DNA of 64,000 bases from Flavobacterium limi (GCF_010645075.1 NZ_JAADZV010000001.1:62001-126000), one strand, 5' to 3'; positions 43,621 to 52,333 are shown, numbered from the stretch's first letter. Notes: generated by a model from the letters alone, not told the origin. A program made the numbers and translations.

Positions 43621-45174
43621 TTACAAATCAAATTTAATTCCTTGTGCCAAAGGCAAACTCGTAGTATAGTTAATCGTATTGGTCTGACGTCTCATATAGA
43701 TTTTCCATGCATCTGAACCTGACTCCCTGCCTCCTCCGGTTTCTTTCTCACCGCCAAAAGCGCCTCCAATTTCAGCCCCTGAAGTTCCTATATTAACATT
43801 TGCAATACCGCAATCAGAACCTACAACAGATAAAAACCTTTCTGCTTCACGCAAGTTATTTGTCATAATGGCTGATGATAACCCTTGTGCAACGCCATTT
43901 TGGTAATCAATTGCATTATCTACATCACCGTAATATTTTATCAGATATAAAACCGGAGCAAACGTTTCGTGCTGCACGATTTCGAATACATTTTCTGCTT
44001 CGGCAATAGCAGGTTTTACATAACACCCGCTTTCATAACCCTCGCCGGAGAGTACGCCGCCTTCCACTAAAATTGTTCCTCCTTCCGCAACAACTCTGTT
44101 TAAAGCTTTTGCATACATTTCTACAGCATGAATATCAATTAGCGGCCCAACATGATTGTTTTCGTCAAGTGGATTTCCTATTCGTAACTGTTTGTAAGCA
44201 GCAACCAGAGCTTCTTTTACTTTATCATAAATACTTTCATGAATAATCAATCTTCGGGTTGAGGTACAGCGTTGTCCGGCAGTTCCAACGGCACCAAAAA
44301 CAGCACCGATGACGGTCATCTTAATATCCGCATCAGGAGTTACAATAATAGCATTGTTTCCACCTAATTCCAATAACGATTTGCCTAAACGTCCGGCAAC
44401 TGCCTGAGCTACTATTTTTCCCATTCGGGTAGACCCGGTGGCAGAAATTAAAGGAATTCGGGTATCGGCAGTCATTAATTCGCCAATAGTAAAATCACCA
44501 TTTACAAGACATGAAATTCCTTCAGGTAAATTATTTTCTTTAATAACCTGGGCGATTATATTTTGACAGGCAATTCCGCAAAGAGGTGTTTTTTCCGAAG
44601 GTTTCCAGACACATACATCGCCACAAATCCATGCTAAAGCGGTGTTCCAGGACCAGACCGCAACCGGAAAATTAAAGGCAGAAATGATCCCGACAATCCC
44701 TAACGAATGATACTGTTCGTACATGCGATGTCCGGGTCTTTCAGAGTGCATCGTTAAACCGTGCAACTGGCGTGACAAACCAACTGCAAAATCACAGATA
44801 TCAATCATTTCCTGCACTTCTCCGTAGCCTTCCTGTAGTGATTTACCCATCTCATAAGAAACTAATTTTCCAAGGGCTTCCTTATTTTGACGTAATTTTT
44901 CTCCAAACTGACGCACAATTTCTCCGCGTTGAGGTGCAGGAATTAAACGAAATGTTTTAAAAGCTTCTGTCGCAAACTGCATTACTCTTTCATAATCTTC
45001 AACTGTAGACATTTTTACGGATGCAATCAATTTTCCGTCAACCGGAGAATAGCTGTCTAAAATTTCTCCTGATGAAAAACTTTCTATTCCCGTAGATGTT
45101 CCTTCATTTATAAATTTGATGCCCAGTTTTTCCAGAGCTTCATTTATTCCAAATTGAGATGCTATTGTTGTCAT
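43621..45174 (-). CDS. Aldehyde dehydrogenase, ALDH7 (aminoadipate semialdehyde/piperideine-6-carboxylate) type
   Basis: A 517-residue NAD-dependent dehydrogenase. The catalytic Cys303 is in AGQRCTSTRR, the general base Glu269 in LLELGGNN, and the cofactor region is SAFNFPVAVWSWNTALA. The N-terminus (GINEALEKLGI) and the GGAFGGEKETGGGRESGSDAWK segment fit the ALDH7 group, which oxidises alpha-aminoadipate semialdehyde in lysine breakdown. Substrate choice is inferred from family only. The gene stands alone with an upstream AT-rich spacer. Confidence 0.9.
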   Translation of the reverse strand: MTTIASQFGINEALEKLGIKFINEGTSTGIESFSSGEILDSYSPVDGKLIASVKMSTVEDYERVMQFATEAFKTFRLIPAPQRGEIVRQFGEKLRQNKEALGKLVSYEMGKSLQEGYGEVQEMIDICDFAVGLSRQLHGLTMHSERPGHRMYEQYHSLGIVGIISAFNFPVAVWSWNTALAWICGDVCVWKPSEKTPLCGIACQNIIAQVIKENNLPEGISCLVNGDFTIGELMTADTRIPLISATGSTRMGKIVAQAVAGRLGKSLLELGGNNAIIVTPDADIKMTVIGAVFGAVGTAGQRCTSTRRLIIHESIYDKVKEALVAAYKQLRIGNPLDENNHVGPLIDIHAVEMYAKALNRVVAEGGTILVEGGVLSGEGYESGCYVKPAIAEAENVFEIVQHETFAPVLYLIKYYGDVDNAIDYQNGVAQGLSSAIMTNNLREAERFLSVVGSDCGIANVNIGTSGAEIGGAFGGEKETGGGRESGSDAWKIYMRRQTNTINYTTSLPLAQGIKFDL

Positions 45175-45258
45175 TTTAACTTTTTAGGTTTAAATTGTGA
45201 TATTTTAATGTAAAGATATTGTTTTAAGATTTAATTTTTATTATCTATAAAAATCAAA

Positions 45259-45858
45259 TCATTTTCTTTTTATAATTATTATCAAAAGAATGAACAAAAG
45301 AAAACTTAACAGAGATAGACCGTAAATTATTTTGTCCTTAGTTTTTAATTTTTCTTCAAAAGAATTTTTCACCAAGTCAATCTGATATTGAATGTGGTTT
45401 TGAAATTTTATTATCCTTATTTCTCCCTTGTTCTTAATGTAATTTTTATGCAGTTTTTCTAAAGTTACAAACTCTTTTTCATCTACATTGCTTAATAAAT
45501 TAGTTCGGGAACAAATGGAACAATTAAGAGTGTAATTATTACTTTTAGCATAAATTAAATATTCTTCACCAATTAAAAAAGGAAAATCACAAGAACCACC
45601 ATCTGTAAACAAAATAGTTCTGTTTTTTCTTTCTTCAAAAATTTCTTCTTTGTAAGATTTGTTTATTGTGATAGTGAAAGAATATAGTTTTTCTCCATAA
45701 TTTCCATACAATAAGCTGTCAACTTTAATAATTTTTGCTGTAAAAATTTCGCTGGCAAGTTCCCAATTCTTTTCAATTGATGGCTTTTCAGAACAGTCAC
45801 ATGAATAACTATTTGGAATTACTAAACTTAAAAGTAAGAATAGGAATAATTTTTTCAT
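45259..45858 (-). CDS. Secreted TIMP-like protein with C-terminal membrane anchor
   Basis: A 199-residue protein with a signal peptide ending at NSYS and a mature N-terminus CDCSEKPS. The segment EIFTAKIIKVDSLLYG followed by YSFTITINKSYK resembles the OB-fold of tissue-inhibitor-of-metalloprotease (NTR) domains, where an N-terminal Cys-x-Cys is typical. Further cysteines (GGSCDFPF, LNCSICSRTNL) could form disulfides. The C-terminal helix (YGLSLLSFLLFILLIIIIKRK) anchors it. Function unknown; protease inhibition is only a fold-based idea. Confidence 0.75.
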   Translation of the reverse strand: MKKLFLFLLLSLVIPNSYSCDCSEKPSIEKNWELASEIFTAKIIKVDSLLYGNYGEKLYSFTITINKSYKEEIFEERKNRTILFTDGGSCDFPFLIGEEYLIYAKSNNYTLNCSICSRTNLLSNVDEKEFVTLEKLHKNYIKNKGEIRIIKFQNHIQYQIDLVKNSFEEKLKTKDKIIYGLSLLSFLLFILLIIIIKRK

Positions 45859-45976
45859 TAGGCAGTAATTTTTTTTTAATTGAAAAGTAAATTTAGATTA
45901 TTAAACAGGATTTTCAGGAATCAGCATAAATTAATTGCCTGCAATTGATGAAATTTGTAATAACAAATGTTTCATT

Positions 45977-46930
45977 ATGAAAACTATAAAATTGCTTTTA
46001 GCTTGTTTGATTTCATTGAGTTCATTATCCCAAAAAGTTCATAAAGCAGCTTTTCAGGTTGTTCCTTTAGGAGTCAGGGGCGGAATTGACGAAAAAAACC
46101 TGTCAGCCTATTTAGTAGCACCTATGAACACCAAAGATTATATCTGTCTGGATGCCGGAACCATTAATGCCGGAATCGAAAAAGCCGTTGAAAATAAAGT
46201 ATTCAGAGTTTCAGCAAGTGAGGTGCTGCGAAAATACATTAAGGGATATTTGATTTCACATGCACATTTAGATCATGTTTCGGGTTTAATCATCAATTCT
46301 CCTGCAGATTCTTCAAAAACAGTTTATGCTACCAGTAATTGTATGGAGATGATGCAAAACCATTATTTTAATGACAAAACGTGGGCAAATTTTGGAGATC
46401 AGGGAGTGGGTTTTCCATTGAAAAAATATCATTTTCAGACTTTGAATGTTAATGATGAAACGCCAATTACAAATACTGAAATGACAGTAAAAGCTTTTTC
46501 CTTAAGCCATGTCAATCCTTATGAAAGCACAGCTTTTTTAATTAGAAATAATGATAACTATGTTTTATATCTGGGAGATACAGGTCCGGATGCAGTAGAG
46601 AAAAGCAATAATTTACAGGAGTTGTGGACAGCAATTGCTCCAATAATACAAAGTAAACAATTAAAAGGCATTTTTATAGAAGTTTCATTCCCAAATGAGC
46701 AGCCGGATCAGTTTTTATTTGGGCATCTGACTCCAAAATATTTGATGGATGAACTTCATAAATTAGAAGAATTAATTGGTGAAAATTCTTTGAACGGATT
46801 TAAAATAGTAATTACGCATTTGAAACCGCCTTCCAACAATATTGTGAAAATTAAAGAACAGTTGAGAAAACAAAATGGTTTGGGACTTAAACTTATTTTT
46901 CCTGAGCAAGGGAAAAGTTTTGAATTGTAA
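45977..46930 (+). CDS. cpdP: Class II 3',5'-cyclic-nucleotide phosphodiesterase
   Basis: Class II phosphodiesterases hydrolyse cAMP with a metallo-beta-lactamase fold. The start at 45977 gives a signal peptide (MKTIKLLLACLISLSSLSQ); an upstream TTG frame extension is rejected. Metal motif SHAHLDH is at 94-100; further ligands are in SLSHVNPYES, YLGDTGPD, FIEVSFPNEQPDQFLFGHLTP and ITHLKP. About 317 residues, normal for the family. It would act in the periplasm. It is followed after 53 bases by the DegT gene, which may or may not be cotranscribed. The gene symbol is by similarity only. Confidence 0.88.
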   Translation: MKTIKLLLACLISLSSLSQKVHKAAFQVVPLGVRGGIDEKNLSAYLVAPMNTKDYICLDAGTINAGIEKAVENKVFRVSASEVLRKYIKGYLISHAHLDHVSGLIINSPADSSKTVYATSNCMEMMQNHYFNDKTWANFGDQGVGFPLKKYHFQTLNVNDETPITNTEMTVKAFSLSHVNPYESTAFLIRNNDNYVLYLGDTGPDAVEKSNNLQELWTAIAPIIQSKQLKGIFIEVSFPNEQPDQFLFGHLTPKYLMDELHKLEELIGENSLNGFKIVITHLKPPSNNIVKIKEQLRKQNGLGLKLIFPEQGKSFEL

Positions 46931-46983
46931 TTTTTAGAATTTATTATATTTTCGTTTTTTTAAACTCTTAAAGGTAAATCCAC

Positions 46984-48141
46984 ATGAAACAAATTAGTTT
47001 TTATATTCCTGATTTAAATGAAAATTCAGGTAGATATGTAGACAAAGCCTTAACCTCGGGAAAGAGTTTGTTCAGGGGAGAATTTCATGAAAAATGTACA
47101 CATTATTTTAATACACTATTTTTTCCGTCAAAATCTTATTTGGTATCATCCTGTACTGATGCTATTTGTATGGCTCTGATAATTCTCGAATTGCAGCAAC
47201 AAGATGAAGTAATTATTTCGTCATATACTTTTGTAACCGTTGCAAACGCAATTAAAAACAGGGGTTGCCATATAAAACTTGCTGATACAATTGCAAATAG
47301 TCCTTATATGGATTTGCAATCTGTTAAAAAGTTGATAACCCCAAGGACAAGAGTTGTAATAGATATGTATTATGGCGGAATTGTGTCTGAAGAAAATGTA
47401 AAGATTCGTAAATTCTGCCAGGAGAATAATCTTTTTTATATTGCAGACGCTGCACATTTGATTATTTCTGAAGAAACAGTACAGACTATTATCGAAATTG
47501 CAGATATAACGGTTTTTTCTTTTCATGAGACAAAAGTCTTAAATTGTGGTCAGGGAGGTTTAATGGTCTTAAACAGCAGTTTGATAAATCATAGTGCTGA
47601 TGAAGTTTACAATCACGGAACAGATAAAGACTTAGTGAAAATAACCCAAAAAAAGTTTTATGAGTGGACTAATGAAGGGCTTGAATTTAATCTTAACGAA
47701 ATTTCATGCGCTTTGCTATGGGGTCAGATTGAGGGTTCAAAAAAAACAGTGGACAATCTTAAAAAAAATGTTTCAAAATATAATGACCGTTTAAAAGTAT
47801 TAAAAGATAAAGGGAAAATTCAAAACTGGACAGAATTAAATCAAACATCATTTTGTCCTACTATCATGTATTTGGTGTTAGATTCAGCTGAGAACTGCAC
47901 CAGCCTGAAAGAACATTTGGCCCACAAAAAAATAGATACCAGGCAACATTATTATCCATTGCATCAATCACAGTATTATCGCAATAAATCAGGGAAACAA
48001 GATAGCTGTAATAATGCTTCACATTTATATGACCGGTTGCTCAGACTGCCTCTTTTTAGTTTACTTTCAGAAGACGATGTGATAACCATTTGTAATACTA
48101 TTTTAACATTTTATGAAGCAAAAAATTCAGCTTTGGTTTAA
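46984..48141 (+). CDS. DegT/DnrJ/EryC1/StrS family aminotransferase
   Basis: PLP enzymes of this family transaminate keto-sugar nucleotides to amino sugars. The 385-residue protein keeps the PLP lysine (Lys184 in FSFHETKVLNCGQGG), the aspartate that pairs with PLP nitrogen (Asp155 in IADAAH) and the N-terminal SSCTDAICMAL phosphate site. The usual GEGG after the lysine is GQGG here, and the YTFVTVANAI motif is kept. The layout resembles the WecE-type group. It overlaps the next gene by 29 bases and converges with the ACP-KAS III operon. Sugar substrate unknown. Confidence 0.88.
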   Translation: MKQISFYIPDLNENSGRYVDKALTSGKSLFRGEFHEKCTHYFNTLFFPSKSYLVSSCTDAICMALIILELQQQDEVIISSYTFVTVANAIKNRGCHIKLADTIANSPYMDLQSVKKLITPRTRVVIDMYYGGIVSEENVKIRKFCQENNLFYIADAAHLIISEETVQTIIEIADITVFSFHETKVLNCGQGGLMVLNSSLINHSADEVYNHGTDKDLVKITQKKFYEWTNEGLEFNLNEISCALLWGQIEGSKKTVDNLKKNVSKYNDRLKVLKDKGKIQNWTELNQTSFCPTIMYLVLDSAENCTSLKEHLAHKKIDTRQHYYPLHQSQYYRNKSGKQDSCNNASHLYDRLLRLPLFSLLSEDDVITICNTILTFYEAKNSALV

Positions 48142-48856
48142 TGATTTAGACCCCACTGCCAAATATTTTGGTGATGAACCGCCAATTATCAATGTTGACA
48201 ATTATCCGGAAGTGATTGATATTAAAAAAAATCTTGGAATTCTATATGATGAATTAAAACAGTTTCTTCTGGTTAATGAAATGGATCCCTATTTTAATAC
48301 TTCATTAGTAAATAATGAAAAAGACTGGAAAACTATTGGACTAAAAGTATGGGGAATTCCACTACGCAAAAAAGCGAAAAAGTTTCCCCTGACGAATGCT
48401 CTTTTAAAACAACATACAAGTATTTTAACTTTTTCATTTAATAAACTAGAACCTCATAGTGTCATAAAACCACATTCAGGAGATTGTAATGGAACGATAA
48501 GAATTCACATTGGTTTGGATGTTCCGGAAGCCCTTCCAATGTGTGGGTTTAAGGTAAAAGGAGTTGAACAGCCGTGGGAAAATGGAGAAGCTTTTGGTTT
48601 TATTGATGCTTTTGAACACGAATCCTGGAACAGGACCAGCTCTCCAAGATATATTATCTTACTTGATATAATAAGACCCGAATTGAAAAAGTGGAAAAAC
48701 TATATTTGTTTCAGGGTTTTAATGAGTCTGCTGCTTCAAAAAATTGTGTATGTTTTTCCTTTTTTGTTAAAGAGCCCGGACTGGTTTAAGAAAAGTATTT
48801 TTGTGTTGCTGGGATTGCCAAAATATATTCTCTCAATTTTTAGTAGTGAGAAATAA
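48113..48856 (+). CDS. Aspartyl/asparaginyl beta-hydroxylase family dioxygenase
   Basis: A 2-oxoglutarate/Fe(II) enzyme of the AspH/LpxO family, which hydroxylates amino-acid side chains or acyl chains. The iron-binding elements are visible: His121 in KPHSGDCNGTIRIHIGL (with Arg130), His169 in FIDAFEHESWN and Arg179 in SSPRYIILLDI. The last 50 residues are hydrophobic (FRVLMSLLLQKIVYVFPFLL), suggesting membrane association, as in LpxO. The start lies inside the end of the DegT gene, so the two are coupled. The 3' end overlaps the converging GNAT gene by 17 bases. The substrate may be the acyl group made by the neighbouring operon. Confidence 0.85.
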   Translation: MKQKIQLWFNDLDPTAKYFGDEPPIINVDNYPEVIDIKKNLGILYDELKQFLLVNEMDPYFNTSLVNNEKDWKTIGLKVWGIPLRKKAKKFPLTNALLKQHTSILTFSFNKLEPHSVIKPHSGDCNGTIRIHIGLDVPEALPMCGFKVKGVEQPWENGEAFGFIDAFEHESWNRTSSPRYIILLDIIRPELKKWKNYICFRVLMSLLLQKIVYVFPFLLKSPDWFKKSIFVLLGLPKYILSIFSSEK

Positions 48857-49475
48857 TTTTAAAATCCGCTCCCAAATCGATATTTTCTTCTTTCAGTATT
48901 GTTTGAATGAAGTGATCAGTTTCAGTTTTTTCGAAATGAAATTCTATAGTGTCAGTAATTTTTAATGCTTTTGGAAATTTTGAAAAGGCATTAAAAAAGT
49001 CATTTTTTTTCAATGAATATATACTGTAAACCGGATGTTCTTCTTTTAATACATAACCTATCGATTTATTGAAATTGATTGCATTATCATTATTATTTAA
49101 AACCCTGACAATGTTTTCCCTGAGGTTGAAATTAAATCCGCAAGTGGTAAATAAAAGAGAGATTAATATAGGATAACCGGTTCCGTAAATTGTACTGTCT
49201 ATTAGAAATATACCGCTGTTGTAACTGATTTTTTGCTGCCAGTCGATGTTGTCAGAATAAATAAGGCCAATCGGTTTGTGTTCGATTTTGCATATAAAAA
49301 ATAATTTATTTTTGCTGACAACATCTTCAAACCATTTCTCCTGCTCATCAGAAGTAATATGCTCCCGATAAATCATTTTGTTCTGAATTGTTTCAAGATT
49401 TCTCCAATTCCGGATCTGTTCTATATGATGATGCTTGATGCTTTCAAGTTCAATGTTTTTATATCGTATAATCAT
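48840..49475 (-). CDS. GNAT family acyltransferase
   Basis: A 211-residue protein resembling RimJ/RimL-type and sugar N-acyltransferases (PseH-like): EQIRNWRNLETIQNKMIYREHITSDEQEKWFEDV near the start, the strand PIGLIYSDNIDW, and the C-terminal part NIVRVLNNNDNAINFNKSIGYVLKEEH, where the N-x-x-A-x-x-F-x-x-x-x-G-Y pattern is typical. The N-N-N spot between differs from the usual acetyl-CoA loop. It ends the ACP-KAS III-SDR-GT2 operon and would move an acyl group from ACP or CoA to an amine. About 60 extra C-terminal residues are unexplained. Confidence 0.82.
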   Translation of the reverse strand: MIIRYKNIELESIKHHHIEQIRNWRNLETIQNKMIYREHITSDEQEKWFEDVVSKNKLFFICKIEHKPIGLIYSDNIDWQQKISYNSGIFLIDSTIYGTGYPILISLLFTTCGFNFNLRENIVRVLNNNDNAINFNKSIGYVLKEEHPVYSIYSLKKNDFFNAFSKFPKALKITDTIEFHFEKTETDHFIQTILKEENIDLGADFKIISHY

Positions 49476-49476
49476 C

Positions 49477-50100
49477 TTAAAATGTTTGCTTCAGGTATTT
49501 CAAATAGTCTTTGATTTTATATCTCGATTTCTTCAACAACGATTTTCTGTGTAGCATATCAAAATATCCAATAGAGGGAGAAAGTTTTGCTAATTTTTTA
49601 TCTATAAGTTTATTTGAAATGCCGGAATCAATTAACTTTTCATTTATTACCTGTGTCCAGATTCTAAAAGATGATTTTGATTTATTTGAATTTCGAAGGA
49701 GTTTCCGGACTACTTTCCTCCAAATATCTTCCTGAATTTTTATAAATCGGGCATAGACCAAATCTTTTTCTGATGTTATGAGATAATCTTGCATTTTTCG
49801 GATCATTTCAGGATTGTGCTGGCCGTCATCATCCATAGTAACTATAAATTTGCCTTTAGCCATTGTACAACCGTGATAAGTAGCCTGATGCTGACCATAA
49901 TTTTGATCTAATTTAAGTATTTTAACATACTCAAATTCTTTCTCCAGATCGTATAGAATCATTTTTTCATCTAAACTGTTGTCATCGTCGACCAGAATTA
50001 TCTCGTATGAAATCTCATCCAATGAAAGTTTCAACTCAGCTAATACAGTTTTTAAAACTGAAGATGACTTGTAGCATGGTATGATGACAGAAATTTCCAA
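49477..50100 (-). CDS. Glycosyltransferase family 2, short form
   Basis: A 207-residue GT-A protein. The nucleotide-sugar motifs VDDD (37-40) and MDDDGQHN (89-96, the DxD equivalent) are intact, with QNYGQHQATYHGCTMAKG between. It starts with SVIIPCYKSSSVL. The usual acceptor domain and any C-terminal membrane helices are missing or replaced by a basic helical tail (KKSRYKIKDYLKYLKQTF). The start is a TTG one base after the SDR stop; an in-frame stop just upstream leaves no ATG. It would add one sugar to a glycan or lipid carrier. Confidence 0.85.
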   Translation of the reverse strand: MEISVIIPCYKSSSVLKTVLAELKLSLDEISYEIILVDDDNSLDEKMILYDLEKEFEYVKILKLDQNYGQHQATYHGCTMAKGKFIVTMDDDGQHNPEMIRKMQDYLITSEKDLVYARFIKIQEDIWRKVVRKLLRNSNKSKSSFRIWTQVINEKLIDSGISNKLIDKKLAKLSPSIGYFDMLHRKSLLKKSRYKIKDYLKYLKQTF

Positions 50101-50101
50101 T

Positions 50102-50863
50102 TTACAAAGTGCCTAAATGCAAGCCTCCATCAAGAACAATATTATTTCCTGTCATCCAGCGCGACTGGTCGCTAAGCAGAAAAGCACATAAATTGGCAAC
50201 ATCTTTTGGATAACCAACTCCCAAAGGATATTTATCCAAATGTTTGTTCATGGTATCTTCAGAGATATTGTCAACTGCTTCATCAAATAAAGGAGTTTTT
50301 ACCATTCCCGGAGAAATGGAATTTGCCCTTATTCTTTTATTTGAAAATTCTAACGCCACATTTCTCACATAAGCCTCTAAAGCAGCTTTAGAAGAACTGT
50401 AAAGTGTGCCTCCTAAATGAGGGAACTGACTTGAAATTGAGGAAATAAAAACCAATGAACCATTGTCTTTTATTTTTCTTTGTTTTAAAAGTAAACTGAC
50501 AATTATCGCTGTAGCATAAAAATTAGTATGCATCATAGAATCGATTTTTTTCCAATTGATGAAAGATGCAGGGAAAGGTTCTATTTTACCTGAAGAGATC
50601 ACTACTCCATCCACAGCAATAATTTTACCCGTCAGGTCTGCAACTGCTTTTTCGTCTGTTAAATCCAGGGAAAAAAAATCAAATGTAGAATTCGCAGATA
50701 ATGAAAAACACTTTTTTTGTGTCTCTTTAAGGTTTTCAATATTCCTTCCTAATAAAATTAGACTGGCGCCATCTTCAGCCAGACGATAAGCCGTTTCTCT
50801 TCCAATACCGGATGATGCTCCTGTTATTAAAAAAGTTTTATTTCGGAAGTCGTAAGTTTTCAT
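50102..50863 (-). CDS. Short-chain dehydrogenase/reductase (FabG-like)
   Basis: A 253-residue NAD(P)-dependent reductase with TGASSGIG (14-21), the catalytic Ser142, Tyr155 and Lys159 (FISSIS, then YSSSKAALEAYVRN), and the C-terminal WMTGNNIVLDGG signature of the FabG-type classical group. Set between a KAS III and a glycosyltransferase, it probably reduces a 3-ketoacyl-ACP to the 3-hydroxyacyl form; sugar reduction is an alternative. It lies 2 bases after the KAS III stop. Confidence 0.88.
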   Translation of the reverse strand: MKTYDFRNKTFLITGASSGIGRETAYRLAEDGASLILLGRNIENLKETQKKCFSLSANSTFDFFSLDLTDEKAVADLTGKIIAVDGVVISSGKIEPFPASFINWKKIDSMMHTNFYATAIIVSLLLKQRKIKDNGSLVFISSISSQFPHLGGTLYSSSKAALEAYVRNVALEFSNKRIRANSISPGMVKTPLFDEAVDNISEDTMNKHLDKYPLGVGYPKDVANLCAFLLSDQSRWMTGNNIVLDGGLHLGTL

Positions 50864-50865
50864 GA

Positions 50866-51915
50866 CTATAATTCAATTAAATCAAGTATTTCCACATTAT
50901 GGGTTTGCAAAATTACATTTGCCCATGACAAACCAACGCCAAATCCGCTAAATAATAACGTTTTATTTTGGTATGAACGCTGTTTTAAATTTACTACAAG
51001 AGTTAAAGGTATTGAGGCAGAACTCGTATTGCCAAAATTCTCAAGCGAGTAAGGAACTTTTTCTTTTTCGACTTTGCATTTGATACGAATGGTTTCGTTC
51101 ATAATCTTGTTTGCCTGATGCATGATCCAGTAATCAATATTTTCAAAACTCATATTGCTGTCTGCCAAAAGATTTTTTATAGAAGCAGGAACCTGATTTA
51201 CAGAAAAATAAAAGACTTCTTCTCCATTGAGTTTTAAATTAAGTTTATTTCTCGTTATTCCTGCAGAAATTTCTTCATCTGCTAATTGGTCCGTGCTAAA
51301 AGGTTCTCTGCAATGTCCACCGGCAATCATAATGTTTTCTGCTCCGCTTCCATCGCTTCCTAATTCAAATTTCCAGCTTTGCTGGTTTTCTTTCCATTCA
51401 ATTGCAGTTGCAGAACCGGCATCACCAAAAAGTGGATAAGTACTTTTATCTTTTGGATTTAAACAAAATGATGAAATATCACCGGCCAGTAAAAGTCCTT
51501 TTTTAATTTGACCATTCGTCATAAAGGAAGCCATAATCGAAAGCCCGTAAGCATATCCTGAACATCCTAAAGGTACATCAAAACAAATGCATGATTTTGA
51601 TAATCCAAGTCTTTCCTGTAAAAGGATAGAGGTAGAGGGGATGATATAGTCCCTTGATTGAGAGATGAATATCAGTATTTCAATTTCTTCCTTCTTCCAG
51701 TTCAGCTTTTTGATAAGTTTTTCTGCAGCTTCAAAACACAAATCAGAGCACAAATGATTTACAGATTTTCTTCTTTTGCTGACGCCGGTTGTTTTAATAA
51801 ACAAATCCCGTTCTTTCTCCGAAGGAAATTCATACGATTCATTATACTCTTCATTAGAAGGTACGGCAACTGCAATTCCGCTTAATTCTAAGTTTTTGAA
51901 AGAAATTAAAGCCAT
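50866..51915 (-). CDS. 3-oxoacyl-ACP synthase III (KAS III-like)
   Basis: A 349-residue thiolase-fold condensing enzyme with a complete triad: Cys118 (FDVPLGCSGYAYGL), His266 (WIMHQANK) and Asn296 (ENFGNTSSASIP). It would condense a short acyl-CoA with malonyl-ACP. Its pairing with a dedicated ACP and SDR, outside the housekeeping fatty-acid genes at 27.8-29.5 kb, points to a special short acyl product instead of membrane lipid. The start abuts the ACP stop at 51916. Confidence 0.88.
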   Translation of the reverse strand: MALISFKNLELSGIAVAVPSNEEYNESYEFPSEKERDLFIKTTGVSKRRKSVNHLCSDLCFEAAEKLIKKLNWKKEEIEILIFISQSRDYIIPSTSILLQERLGLSKSCICFDVPLGCSGYAYGLSIMASFMTNGQIKKGLLLAGDISSFCLNPKDKSTYPLFGDAGSATAIEWKENQQSWKFELGSDGSGAENIMIAGGHCREPFSTDQLADEEISAGITRNKLNLKLNGEEVFYFSVNQVPASIKNLLADSNMSFENIDYWIMHQANKIMNETIRIKCKVEKEKVPYSLENFGNTSSASIPLTLVVNLKQRSYQNKTLLFSGFGVGLSWANVILQTHNVEILDLIEL

Positions 51916-52140
51916 TTATATGAAACTATATAACTCTTTAATAGAATTGCAATTTTTTAACTGATCTACTTTTACAGAAGTATCAAACTCTGTTTCCATG
52001 AGAGCCATAATTAATAATGCATTCATAGAATTCCAGCCATCCAGATCTTTTATGTTTGTTTCAGGAGTGATTTTATCCAGTTCAATTCCTTCAATGTTTT
52101 CAGCTAGCACCTTCATTAAATCTTCAATTGTGGGCTTCAT
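51916..52140 (-). CDS. Dedicated acyl carrier protein
   Basis: A 74-residue acidic protein with the ACP fold pattern. The phosphopantetheine serine is Ser38 in KDLDGWNSMNALLIM, where the usual DSL is replaced by NSM, as is common in specialised carrier proteins. First gene of the minus-strand operon that continues with KAS III, SDR, GT2 and GNAT. It is much diverged from the housekeeping AcpP in this window. Confidence 0.9.
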   Translation of the reverse strand: MKPTIEDLMKVLAENIEGIELDKITPETNIKDLDGWNSMNALLIMALMETEFDTSVKVDQLKNCNSIKELYSFI

Positions 52141-52187
52141 TTCTATTTTTATTAAATTTATTGTATTAAATTAAGCTTTCATTTTGA

Positions 52188-52195
52188 CAAATATA
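52188..52195 (-). promoter_or_regulatory. Promoter -7 box of the ACP-KAS III operon
   Basis: On the minus strand this reads TATATTTG, an exact TAnnTTTG box, 47 bases before the ACP start codon. No clear TTG -33 element. Confidence 0.45.
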
Positions 52196-52333
52196 GTATT
52201 AAGTAGCATAAAAAATTATTCTATAATCTAACTTTTATAAATTCGACAGGATCAAATGAAGTTAGTAGAAACAAATTGGATTAATGAGTAAAAATAATTT
52301 TAGTTTTACAGCCTGAAAATAATTTTTAGCATA

